Below, piece by piece: positions 9,100 through 19,265 of a stretch of 26,347 bases of DNA. The position numbers and the translations under genes were made by a program. Each line of letters opens with the position of its first letter. Within the stretch, counting starts at the first letter, position 1. Origin of the DNA: Chrysomallon squamiferum (lineage: Eukaryota > Mollusca > Gastropoda > Neomphalida > Peltospiridae); NCBI GenBank assembly GCA_012295275.1, contig CM022677.1, positions 3,258,895-3,285,241 of the forward strand, written 5' to 3'. The notes beneath the pieces are model-generated. The model did no database searches. It was not told the DNA's origin and was given only the letters and a program-made list of their open reading frames with translations.

Positions 9100-10675
9100 A
9101 TGTTATCGTGCATCTGGCATCAGCTATATGCTTTTGAGTACTTGCTGTTTGGGTTCATACCAGCGACTCATGATGAAAGGTTGCCTATGTGTGTGTTGTG
9201 CTACCAATGTTTGACTAATGAATCCATGAAGAGAGGTCGTCTCGAAAATCATTTGAAGGCAAAACACAGTATTCATGTTAATTCAAAACTGGAGTATTTT
9301 AAATCCCTAAAGGAGAAGTTTGAATAAAGATCAACAATAAATTCATTGTTCTCTGCAAGAAGTGCAAGCAAGGATCGTGGTCTTGAGGCTAGTTATGAAA
9401 TTTCTCTTCTCATAGCAAAATGTGGCAAAAATCATACAACAGGGCAGAATTTAATTAAACCCGCAAATATCAACTTTTCTGAAAGTAGTTCTTGAAAAAA
9501 ATGACCAAGATCTCAAAAGCATGCCGCTCTGTAATAATACTGTTATTAACAGGATTGATGAAATGAGTTGTGATGTAGAAGTAGAACTTGTTGAAAAATT
9601 AAAATATACAAATTTTTCAATATAGTTGGACGAATCAACTGTAAGAGATAGTTAAGCTCTGTTAATGGCCTATGTAAGATATGTTGATAATGGAGAATTT
9701 ATTGAGGATATGCTATTTTGAGAAGCATTAGAAACCACCACTATTGCAATTGATATATATAAGAAATTAAAAACATATTTAGATGATAAGCAGATACCAA
9801 TAGAGAACATTATATCTTGTGCTGCAGACGGTGCTCCAGTGATGATGGGCAAGAAAAATGGAGTTTTAAAATTACTGAAAGACGACAATCCCCAAATGTT
9901 GTTAGTGCATTGTGTTATTCATAGACAGAATTTAGTTTCCAAAAAAGTTTCCCTTGTTCTAAACGAGACATTGAATGCAGTTATAAAATGCATCAACACT
10001 ATAAAAGCTAATGCCAAATGTGAGCGTCTTTTCAAACAATTTTGCAAGGATAAAAATGCAGACTATGTAAGATTATTACTTCATAGAGATGTAAGGTGGT
10101 TATCAAAGGAGAATTACCTGAAAAGATTCATGGAATTATTTGATATTCTTAGTGTTCTTGGATGACAAACCTTATATGTCTCTGTTACTGACAGTTGATG
10201 GTAAAGCACTTGTCAGTTATTTAGCAGATATATTTGTTACTTGTCTTGTTATTGTGGAGCACTTAAAAAAAAATGGTACGCGATTTCAACTTCAGATTTT
10301 CTGATTTGAAAGAAATTAATTATCCATCTTGGATGACTCGGCCATTGCTAGTGGATCTGTCAGATTAACCATGGAGTATCAAGGAGAACTTTCAGAATTA
10401 CAAAATGATGACTCGATTAAAGTCCTGTTCAAAATAAAAGAACAATGATGTGGCTCTGTGAAGAAACACAAGTTAGATATCCAAGAAAACTACTGTTACC
10501 ATTCCCATCGTCATACTTAGTGGAATGTGGATTTAGTGCTGTGAATGACTTATTACTGAAGAAAAGAAACCGACTGGATATGACTAAACGAGGCGACTTG
10601 AGATTGAAATTAACAAAATTTCTGACTCGGATAAAATCTCTTTGCAGTAGACATCAGGCTCAAGTGTCTCATTAA
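9100..10675 (+). pseudogene. hAT transposase pseudogene (BED finger, RNase H-like core, hATC)
   Basis: Broken in several frames but in the correct domain order. A BED-type zinc finger lies at 9165-9275 (CVLC then HLKAKH), after a FGFIPA stretch. Around 9550-9840 come MSCDVEVE, LDESTVRDS and the catalytic-core segment IISCAADGAPVMMG. VHCVIHRQNLV and LLLHRDVRWLSK follow in the 9839-10165 frame. The hAT C-terminal dimerisation domain lies at 10490-10660 (ECGFSAVNDLLLKKRNRLD). Stops interrupt the LDEST region (for example the TAA after VRDS), and frameshifts separate 9327-9540 and 10165-10445. This resembles the transposase lineage of vertebrate ZBED5, FAM200 and GTF2IRD2 tails. It is not functional as read. 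Confidence 0.9.
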
Positions 10676-10820
10676 ATGATTGTAATTGAATGTATTTAAT
10701 CTGATGGTAGATATGTTATACACATTATAAAATGGATTTTATTTGATTAAATTGGAAGTTAAACCCTTTAGTTTTATTTGAAAGCTACAATTTTTTTATG
10801 TTATACTTCTTCAAAACTGC

Positions 10821-10892
10821 TATTGTTATATCATACTAAACAATTAACTGATATTGTTATATCATACTAAACAATTAACTGATATTGTTATA
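10821..10892. repeat. 31-bp tandem repeat near the hAT right end
   Basis: TATTGTTATATCATACTAAA plus CAATTAACTGA begins at 10821, repeats exactly at 10852, and a third partial unit starts at 10883. It lies within the transposon, between the transposase remnant and the terminal repeat. Confidence 0.92.
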
Positions 10893-10950
10893 AAAAAACA
10901 ATTTGTGATAAAAAAGTGGGGCATGGTACTAAAATGGATGGGAACCACTG

Positions 10951-10958
10951 CTCTAGAG
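10951..10958. repeat. hAT target site duplication, right copy
   Basis: CTCTAGAG directly after the terminal ...GGAACCACTG, identical to 8884-8891. The perfect match suggests little substitution at this site since insertion. Confidence 0.93.
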
Positions 10959-10991
10959 TCATATGATTTAAGAACGAAATAGAAAGTCGAG

Positions 10992-11464
10992 ATGTGTTTC
11001 GCAATTGTGATTGTGTTTTTCACATCACTTGATTTATCTTTCTCCAAACTACTGGCCGGGTTCGTTCTGCCGCACGGCGGAATTGCTCTGGATCCGAAAC
11101 ATTTCAATACAACCAACCACACAGCAAAACAAGAAGCGTGGAAAATTCACGAAGCCTGCAAATCAGTCGATCAGACGATTCTGTCTTTATCGCCCGATAT
11201 ACTTTTTCGGAGCACGCCCCATGGTATTTCTGACTTAAATAACGTTGTGTTCTATTTAAATCCCACAGGAGAAGGCTTTGCAGATACTGATAATTGCAAC
11301 TGTCCTCCTTGTTGTTATAAAGTAACCGCTAATCTTTCTAGCCAACTTTCGGAAGACATCGTAAATAAATTTGGCTCTGCTCGGAATATTTCGGGATTAA
11401 GCGGTTATGGTCCACTCGATAAAAGCGATGAAGCATTTCCACTTAGGAGAGAAATACCATGCAT
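10992..11464 (+). CDS. LigB/MEMO-like dioxygenase-fold gene B, exon 1 (start, signal peptide, N-terminal domain)
   Basis: The 157 codons start at ATG 10992 and are unbroken. Residues 1-18 (MCFAIVIVFFTSLDLSFS) look like a cleavable signal peptide. The LigB-type core follows at once: LAGFVLPHGGIALDP with His28, then SPDILFRSTPHGI with His77. Both histidine contexts match the N-terminal metal-site motifs of the LigB/MEMO fold. The middle has a cysteine cluster (CNCPPCC, about residues 108-114) and ends PLRREIP. The donor GTAAAA at 11465 leaves two bases of a split codon, which the exon 2 acceptors complete. The hAT element sits just upstream, so any original promoter and 5' UTR are separated from this exon. 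Function beyond the fold (substrate, ring cleavage) is not shown here. Confidence 0.78.
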
Positions 11465-11803
11465 GTAAAAATTAGCATAAACACTTCTTTCTTAAATTAG
11501 CATAGACTAATAATAATGACAGTAAGAAAACATTATCCTATAAAAATATAGTTATTGATACACCAATTTCTGTTTTCGATTAATGCAAAGCCTCACAAAA
11601 GACTGAGGACCCACAATATGCAGTTTTCCAAACGTACAGTACATAAAAATTATATATTTATTTGCAATCCTATTGATAATATATTATATAGAAATGTTTC
11701 TATATATTTTATCCCAAAACTGACATTATTTATAAATACTCTTGTAAAGTAGATTCACACAATTTTTTCTTTTAAATTTCATTTTCTTGTATTCATTTTG
11801 TTA

Positions 11804-11829
11804 CATATTTATTTATTTATTTATTTATT

Positions 11830-11861
<32 letters not shown>
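11804..11861. repeat. TTTA / poly-T microsatellite forming the exon 2 pyrimidine tract
   Basis: (TTTA)n followed by a run of about 29 T ends 13 bp before the exon 2 acceptor AG. In block 3 the same position holds (TTTA)n/(TTTTA)n without the long T-run. The repeat supplies almost all the pyrimidines upstream of the splice site. Confidence 0.85.
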
Positions 11862-11862
<1 letters not shown>

Positions 11863-11874
11863 GCACATATTAAG

Positions 11875-11999
11875 ATGGGGAGAAGTCATACCACTTCATT
11901 TGATACCAGATCTGGAAAACACAAAAGTTGTAATTCTCTCGAAGCCCAGCAGACGATATACACATGATGTTGCCATGATACCAGAACTTCTCCATTTAG
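11875..11999 (+). CDS. LigB/MEMO-like gene B, exon 2
   Basis: The exon is 125 bases long, starting after ATTAAG (acceptor) and ending before GTATTT (donor). One base completes the exon 1 split codon, giving ...REIPC-I-WGEVIPLHLI. It encodes WGEVIPLHLIPDLENTKVVI, then LSKPSRRYTHDVAMIPELLH and LG, ending in phase 1 as exon 3-type acceptors require. W-GEV-[IV]-PL and KVVILS-x-PSRRY are the central LigB-family segments as I know them. The copy at 22279-22403 encodes Q where this one has K before PSRRY. The 3-base difference between the two (two synonymous, one Lys/Gln) in 125 suggests retained coding constraint or recent duplication. Confidence 0.78.
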
Positions 12000-13907
12000 G
12001 TATTTCACTGTTTGTCTGTATGTCTGTAAAAATTACATACGATTTGTAAACATTAGTTTATTGGTTATGTAAAATGCCCTCGTCGCAGATTTGAGTTTCC
12101 TGCTTTTAATTTTTTTTTTTTTTTACTTTATCAATATTTTGTAACAACTTTTGGACACCAAATGGATTATCGAAACGAGTTAAATCGAACAAACAAACAA
12201 CAACAAAGATAACAAATAATAATAAGGAACAAATTAAAAAAATAATAAATAAAAATAAAAGTCTAATGACCTCATTTCACAGGAAGATATTATTAAAATT
12301 TTCTTGAAGAGATTAAAAAATAGATGGTTATTAATAATAAAATTATTTATCTGCTGGCATGTCTATGTAAAAGAATGTCATCAAATCCTGTTCGTAGTTT
12401 AAAAAGAAAGAAAACAATTGTCAAAATTAAACGAAATATAGTTTATCCCAAAACTGTTTTTATAAATACCACTCTGTTTGCAGTCTTATTAGTAACTGTA
12501 TATACTAACAGTTTATTTATTTATTTATTTATTTAATTTCTGTCATTTATCTTGATATAGTGTCACGGAATTCAGATTGCTTCTGGAAAACTTTAAAAGT
12601 TGTTACTTCAAATCACATCCGCTCTTTATTATTTTAAGATATGGAATTGAAATTGGTATTTCACTTTATGTGTGTATTATTACTACAATCACAACATTAG
12701 TTTTATTGTTTCCCTCGTCAAATTTTTGAACTCCATTTTATTTTTATTTAAAAATTTTGGCTTTTAGTAATTAAATGGATTATCGAAACGAGTTAAATCG
12801 AAAAAACAAACAACGACGAGAAATTCAGTCAGGAACAAATAAAAAATAAAAAATTTCGAATGACATTTTTTTTACGGACGAGTATGGTAAAATTGTCTTT
12901 CTTATTTTGATAGGGTGTAATGGTTATTAACCTGTGTCAAATATCTTCATTTATTGTATGGTAAAATTTAAAGGTTTTTTGATCTCTCCTCCTTGCAGAT
13001 TCTTATTTTGTCTTGGTTCCCTTTATAACCTTCTTGGTTCTCTTTATAACCGTACTCGTAGCATTAATCAAAATGATTTAAACGTATGTTTTATAATGTA
13101 TTATTATCAAGTCACCTATTAAATAATTAATGTAAACCTTAGCTTGTATAGTGGATAGGTAGAGTTATTGATTTATATAGTTTGATGTCATTTTAGCGTT
13201 TATATTCCTTGTTAGGTGTCCATTAAAGCACCTTGTTACCGTACACTGAGCCTTAATAAAACATCCAAGGTGTTTAAAGGTGCGAGCCCCGTGACAGTCG
13301 TCTCTTTATAACACTCCACAGTGAACCATCATAACACATTTGTGAACAGCAGTATTTAAACATACTCTAATTAATACGCATTGTAAAATTACCCGATTTA
13401 TACCATCAGCCAGTTTCATTCATCTGCAGTCATAAAGCAAACCAGTTTTCGTTTTGTGTCGTATTTCATCAGTAAAGATTGTATTTTCTACGTAGCTATA
13501 TTTAAAACAAAGTAAAATAAAAATAACCGTCACTGCTATTCAGCTTGGTACGGTGTGACAACCTTATTAGTGCCTCTTTGTCAGACTTGCTTTTTATTTG
13601 TAATTTTGTTTTCTTTGTCGTGAATTATAGAATTTTTACTAAATCTTTATTTTTATATGCCATTAAAGCAGAATGTCTGCTACATTTTATCTTAAATATC
13701 TTATTATATTACGATAATATTTATTTAGCTATCTTGTATAATCATGTTTATAATTTATATTTTTACAGTCCTTAACTCTTTACATAATTAATGACAGAAA
13801 ATAGGGTTAAATAGACAAAAACTAAAGAGCAGAGCGTATGCAGATGTATATGGGCTATTTAGAAGCTGTATTATATAATTAGGTGAAGTTCCGTTATTTT
13901 ATAAACT
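12000..13907. other. Intron of gene B after exon 2; no gene seen
   Basis: AT-rich sequence with poly-T and TTTA tracts, including one at about 12510-12535. A 40-bp internal repeat occurs: AATGGATTATCGAAACGAG with its following sequence appears at 12161-12203 and again at 12774-12815. Block 3 has only the first of these. No exon with LigB similarity, RNA gene or transposase could be recognised. Confidence 0.6.
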
Positions 13908-14055
13908 AAGAAACACTGGGGTTTAAGTAACTCAAGATTGGTATTAAAAGCTTCAAAGTAAATTCAGAAAGGCTATCTGCAGAGTTGTAGCTATTGGTGT
14001 ATAAGTAGTCAAACGCGTTTTGAACGAGATCTCTTTGATCAGTCAGATTCGCTCC

Positions 14056-14229
14056 AGATTCGCTCCAAAGTTTTCGTTTTACTACATAAGGAATAATTGT
14101 TGAATTTTCTCACTGGGGATTGCCTTTCATTCATTCCTGCAAATTCGCCCAGATTCGCTCCAAAGTTTCCGTTTTACTACTCAAGGAATACTTGTTGAAT
14201 TGCCTTTCATTTATTCCTGCCAATTCGTT
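14056..14229. repeat. Direct repeat in the LINE 5' region
   Basis: AGATTCGCTCCAAAGTTTTC through TTCATTCCTGCAAATTCG (14056-14147) is repeated, shortened by about 15 bases, at 14150-14229 (AGATTCGCTCCAAAGTTTCC through TTTATTCCTGCCAATTCG). Repeated 5' modules are common in LINE promoters; that this one is a promoter is inference. Confidence 0.8.
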
Positions 14230-14323
14230 CCATTTGTGTGCACTTGATGCGAATACTTGGGAAAAGCGCCTTTAGGATTACGTTATACACGATCGCCAAA
14301 CAGCAAAAGTAATTGAGATCTGA

Positions 14324-14416
14324 CCAATCAACGACGAGGTAGCGTCAGCTAATAGAAATCCAGTCTCAAACAACAACCGGTCGACCAATCAAATTCGAGA
14401 TATCTCCAACCAATCA
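14324..14416 (+). promoter_or_regulatory. Triple CCAATCA cluster upstream of LINE ORF1
   Basis: The exact heptamer CCAATCA occurs at 14324-14330, 14385-14391 and 14410-14416, all on the + strand within 93 bp. CCAAT boxes bind NF-Y in animals and are frequent in TATA-less promoters. The position, 350-440 bp before ORF1, suits an internal LINE promoter. No core element was identified. Confidence 0.45.
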
Positions 14417-14762
14417 GAATCCACAGTCCCAACAGCAACCCGACGAGGGAAGGAACAAGCATTACTGCTAGCAATCGGGGATTATTTGTTTATCTGTTAA
14501 ATTTCCCAAATTAGGATTCCACTTCAATTTCGAACTTAGAACATTCGACATCAAATTTGGTAAGAAAAGGAATCCTATCATCCCAGCACGTCATAATCAC
14601 TTTCCCAGCACGAAACTTTAAAACTCCCTCTTATCTCTCCATTTATCAACCTCAAACCCTCTCCCCCAGTGCTAATTTTGTCAAATATTTTAAATTTGTG
14701 TATTCTAACTGTATTAATTTCATATATATAAATCTATATATATATATATAATTATTATTTAA

Positions 14763-16574
14763 ATGTTAAATCCAACCTGTCCAATGCCCCAGACTGTAAC
14801 CAAATCTTCAACTGGACCACAAATGTCCCAACCGGTCTGACCACCATTCCGGAGTCCCCACAACAAAAAAAACAAAAATAAAAAAAACAAAAATAAAAAA
14901 AGGAAAACCCACCCAACTGTCCAATCCCCCCCAGAACAGGTTCCAGTCAGCACATCAAACAGATTTTCAGCCCTGGACATGCTGAGCATTGCTGTTCCCC
15001 AACAGGGCTCGCACAAATCCCTCAAACTGTCCGCCAGTCCCCCTAGGCCCGCTAAGTCCCCAATCCCCGGACTGAGACGGGTCTTTTTTAATAAAAGAAA
15101 CCCGTCTATATACGAAGCCATCTTCTTCCACCAGTCCGTCTCGCGACTGTTGGACGACACATTATTCCACACCCGGCTGTCTGATGAGATCACCTTCATC
15201 AGGGCCGAGTCGGACAGCTCACTCATCAAACTGGGTACAAGCATGGAACTGATGCCCAACCCCATAGAGTGTCAAAAGGTGTGTGTCACACTAGAGAGGT
15301 GTACCAAGGAACCTCATGAAAGGAGAGGACCCACACCCGCAAAACCCACAAATGCCGATACCCCAAACGGACAGGATTACTCGCAGGACAAAACAAGTAG
15401 CCAAGCCATCCATAGACAAATGGACAAGACGGTGGCTTACGGCACCTGGGGGGAATGCACTTTCACTGCAGAACCCCTAAAACAGACAAATATAAAAAAA
15501 AAGAAAAAAAAAGAAACAGAAACTAGTCACGGAAACAACAAAACAGACACCAAACAGAAACGATTTCTTAGCAACACCAACCAAAACAAATCCGACAACA
15601 CGGAGACAAATACAAGCACCGACATGACAACCCCACGAAACAAACTCCCCAACACTCCCCCAAAGTAGTAATCAACACAGAGGAGTTTCCGCTCCTCACC
15701 CTAACGCCGGGAAGACCCTGGCCAAGAGATTTCCTACACACAAACGTACCACCAACTGGACGGGCAAACTCCACACCTCAACAACAAAAGAACACCCCAC
15801 AAAAAAAAAACCCACTACACAACACAATGGGTACACGCAACAGCAACAACAACCACCACAACAACAGACCACTCCTTAAGAAAACTGATAAAAATAAAAT
15901 CGGGCAAAACAAATACTAGAAACGCTAAAGAAAGAAAACCCAGACGTGATGATTCAGAACATCACGATCTGGAACAACGGCTACTGGGATGTGCTTCTGT
16001 CTGCCACAACAGAAGCAGAGCACATCCTTTTCCACCAGAAACAATTCAAACTGCTGGCCTTTGAGGCACACCCCATAAAATGCGCCCAGTGCCAGAGATG
16101 GGGACATAATATAAAAAAATGCAGGTCGATGAGGGGACACCCAGCTTGTTTCAGATGATGGGGCAGACACCCCAAGAAAACGCCAGACAACCCGTGCTGT
16201 CAACCCATCCAGTGCGCAAACTGCAACGGCCGACACCACACACACACAGCCACCTATGTGCGGCCTACAACAAGGCACTCAGACACCTGGAGGCCAAAAA
16301 CACACACACAACTAGAACCCCTCACTCGTCAGCCACACACTCATACATACCAGCCCCCAGGACAAACACAACACAAACACAACTAGGCGCACTAAACAAC
16401 AAAGATAGCCCAGTGACAGCCCTCCAGCTACTCAGAGTTGTCACTGGCCTATTCCTAGACGGATCCCTGCGGAACCCCAACCCCAACCCCAATAACAGAT
16501 CGGATGCAGACATAAAGAAAGCCACTGTGGCAGCATGTCAGACAGAAACACCTGGGAGAACCGCTGTAACTTGA
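14763..16574 (+). pseudogene. LINE copy 2 ORF1 (nucleic-acid-binding, zinc knuckles), broken
   Basis: The ATG at 14763 opens a frame that runs through a TGA at 14838-14840 and then to 15668. It includes a Lys/Asn-rich stretch, RFSALDMLSIAVPQQ, and a middle domain with SIYEAIFFHQSVSRLLDDTL. The frame then shifts near 15655 (INTEEFPLLTLTPGRPW follows) and again near 15910-15945. The 15946 frame has GYWDVLLSATTEAEH, then FEAHPIKCAQCQRWGHNIKK and C, a CCHC zinc knuckle preceded by the short domain usual for such ORF1 proteins. A TGA at 16156 falls within a second knuckle (ACFR-stop-WGRH, later CANCNGRHH). A last shift near 16253 leads to CAAYNKALRHLEAKN and a stop at 16572-16574. ORF1 proteins of this type bind LINE RNA. 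Confidence 0.8.
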
Positions 16575-16701
16575 CACTGTGCTCACACAATCAATGAATT
16601 ACCACCAAAACAACATCAAAACCGAGAACACCAAACAAGTGAAATAAACACATCCAAAATACACGCAATCTCCAAGGCTACCAAACTCCTACACATCACA
16701 C

Positions 16702-18027
16702 ATGGGAGACAAACAAAACATTAAACATAAACAAGCTAAAGGCCTTAACATCCTAGAGTGGAATGCCAAAGGCCTCAAATCAAGAGGTCATGGCGACGAA
16801 CTCAAACACTATATAATTAACACTATACAGATAGACATAATACGCATACAAGAAACCTGGATCACCAACACACAAACACGGAAGAATCAACTCTTCCAAA
16901 ACTTTAACATTCCAGGATTCTTTGGCTTCTTTCACAGCACTAACTGCACCACGAGAGGAGGAGTAGCAACTTATGTCAGAAATGAACTATCCTACTCACG
17001 TATCCCACTAACCAATAACCACCCCAACATAGAGACACTTGGTATAACAATCCATGGCCAGACTGAAGACATTAACGTTTTCAACTACTACACCCACCCA
17101 GGCAAAAACCATTACAACATAGCACTAGAACACAACACTAAAGGCATTCCCTCTAAATATATCGACAACTCCGTCATACTAGGGGACTTCAACAGCAGAA
17201 ACCACCTATGGGGATCCTCTAGTACATGCAAACAGGGAACCATCATCGAAACATTTACGGATCTTAACAAACACATATGTCTGAACGATGGCACGCCAAC
17301 CTTCCTATCAGACGTATACAAAACCTGGTCATGCCTTGATATCTCAACAGTGTCTGAAAAAATAGCCTCTAAATGTGAATGGACAGTCCTTAACAATCTC
17401 AATAGCGATCACCTACCAATACTAATCTCATACAACACTGAAAATAACTGGAAAGAGGTACCAATAAACAAACACAAATGGAACTTCACGAAAGCCAACT
17501 GGACTGAATTTAAAAAACAAAGTCTGGAAACAGATCCCAAACTCATTCGAAGCAATTATATTGACACTTTTAACCAAAATTTAACTGACAGAATAATTAG
17601 CATTGCCAATAAAACTATTCCAAATTCTAATTGTAAATACAAAAATAATTCAGTCCCTTGGTGGAGTGAAGAACTAAAACTCCTTACAAAGGCACGCAAC
17701 AAACATCGCAAAACATACCAAAAAAAAAATAACTCAGCAACCAACCTCGCGAACCTCAAAATTAGTAAAACAAAGTCTCACAAGCCGTGCTGCATGACAA
17801 AAATAGAATCGTGGAAAACCTTCTGCACCTCTATCAACAAAAACACGTCTAGTAAGGAAATTTGGGCCAAAATTAAACGCATACAAGGGAAACCAATTAG
17901 CAAGAACACACTACTAGTCCGCAACAAAAACTTCCATACAAACAAAGAGAAGACCGCTGCTCTGGGAGATGTCTTTAAACACAACTCGAGTACAAACAAC
18001 TTTCCCCCCAAATTTAGAAAAATTTAA
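16702..18027 (+). pseudogene. LINE copy 2 ORF2, endonuclease domain and linker
   Basis: 441 codons from the ATG at 16702 to a TAA at 18025-18027. Endonuclease landmarks by residue: ILEWNAKGL (Asn21), IQETWI (Glu51), LGDFNSRNHLWG (Asp162, Asn164), TWSCLDIS (Asp213) and SDHLPI (Asp236, His237). All expected active-site positions are present, unlike copy 1. The TAA is a simple nonsense codon: copy 1 has AAA there, and the same frame continues open on the far side into the reverse transcriptase. The real polypeptide therefore did not end here. Confidence 0.9.
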
Positions 18028-19265
18028 AATAAATTAGAAACAGTCAACAAAATCCCTCCTGACTCAAAAACCTCAGGAAAAAAATACAATATTCCCTTCA
18101 CACTCCAAGAAATGACAGCGGCTTTCTCCGACCGTAAAGGAACAGTCCCCGGGCCAGACAAATTCTCCTACCTTTTCTTTCAAAACATGCCCACAGACAT
18201 GCTAAATCTATTTCTGGAACTCTATAACACTATCTGGAAGGAAGGATACCTTCCCCTCAAATGGAAGCATGCTGAAGTCTTCAGCCTTCCAAAACAGGGT
18301 AAGGACCTTTCCAACCCCTCCAACTATCGTCCTATCTCACTAACGTCCTGTGTCTGCAAAACCATGGAGGCTATGGTCAGCACACGCTTAACACACCTTC
18401 TGGAAAAAAACCACAACTAATTTCGACCTTTCAAAGTGGCTTCAGAAAGAACCACTCCACAAGCGACCACATAACCAGATTACAATCTGAAATCTCCAAA
18501 TCTTTGTTTACTGGACAAAAAGTGGTAGGAGTGTTTGTTGACATAGAAAAAGCCTATGATATGGTCTGGAGACATGGTCTTCTAATCAAAGTCTACAACA
18601 TGGGCATAAGAGGCCCTATGTTCGGCTTTATAGAAGCATTCTTGAAAAACAGATCCTTTACGGTCAATGTAGACGAAAACTTCTCAGACAGCTTGGATTT
18701 GGAGAATGGGATCCCCCAGGGTTCAGTTATCGCCCCTACTCTTTTTAGCATTTTTATTAATGACCTAGCACATACTCTAGCCACTAACTCGAAAACTGCA
18801 ACTAAGCTTAGTATAGGACTATTTGCGGATGATACAGCCTTTTGGCGTGCTGGAAACTGTCTTAAACAAATCAAAACAGATATGCAAAAAGACTTAAATA
18901 ACTTACAAAAATGGGCGGAAACCTGGGGAGTCACTATCTCCCAATCCAAGACTGTCACCATAACCTTTGGGAGAAAAGCTAACAATAAACATAATAAAAT
19001 AGACCTGCATTACAACAACACAAAAATCCCACAAGTAAACGCAGTCAAATTCCTGGGAGTCACCTTCGACAGGTGCCTTACCTTCAAACAACACATCACC
19101 AACACACTCAACACATGCACAAAATACATGAATTTACTGAAAGTGCTTTCGAACGCCAAATGGGGAGCTGACAGAAAATCTCTCTTGATGGTGTTCGAAG
19201 CACTAGTAGTGTCAAGACTCCAGTATGGGTCCCAGGCGTTCAGCGTGTGTCTGAATACCAACTAA
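18028..19265 (+). pseudogene. LINE copy 2 ORF2, reverse transcriptase domain
   Basis: Continues the endonuclease frame to a stop at 18418-18420, with GPDKFSYLFFQNMP and NYRPISLTS. A frameshift in the A-rich stretch near 18405-18420 moves it to a second frame, which holds VFVDIEKAYD (first catalytic aspartate), GIPQGSVIAPTLFSIFINDL, and LFADDTAF with the FADD box at 18822-18833. The thumb segment VNAVKFLGVTFD follows. The core motifs are intact, in contrast to copy 1. The frame ends at 19263-19265 because of a one-base loss shared with copy 1. Confidence 0.9.

Larger units (their letters stand above)
8892..10950 (+). mobile_element. Complete but degraded hAT transposon (ZBED5/SCAND3-like group)
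   Basis: The element is 2,059 bp. Its left end begins CAGCGATTCCGAACG and the inverted right end reads CAGTGGTTCCCATCC, giving imperfect terminal inverted repeats of about a dozen bases with the CAGTGGTTCC core of ZBED5-type hATs. Both ends abut a perfect 8-bp duplication. Near the left end there are G-runs (GGGGGGG twice), also typical of these elements. Inside is a broken transposase gene on the + strand. The right end contains a 31-bp tandem repeat. It sits 41 bp upstream of the exon 1 start codon of the LigB-like gene B. Confidence 0.92.
11485..13907. repeat. Segmental block 2 (intron of gene B around exon 2)
   Basis: Aligns with block 3 throughout and with block 1 on both sides of the block 1 deletion. 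It begins with the TTAAATTAGCATAGACTAAT stretch just after exon 1 and ends at TTATTTTATAAACT (13907), where similarity to the block 1 end also stops. It contains exon 2 (11875-11999). The rest holds poly-T and TTTA microsatellites but no gene. Short frames such as 12324-12536, 12934-13122 and 13545-13775 are AT-rich chance frames with no motif. Confidence 0.82.

Noticed and set aside
11011-11238. Overlapping plus-strand frame inside exon 1
   Set aside because: The other frame (10992) carries the signal peptide and both histidine motifs; this one has no recognisable motif.
14759-15265. Minus-strand frame of 168 codons
   Set aside because: It is antisense to LINE ORF1, and its Phe/Leu-rich stretch is the complement of the Lys/Asn-rich stretch of ORF1.
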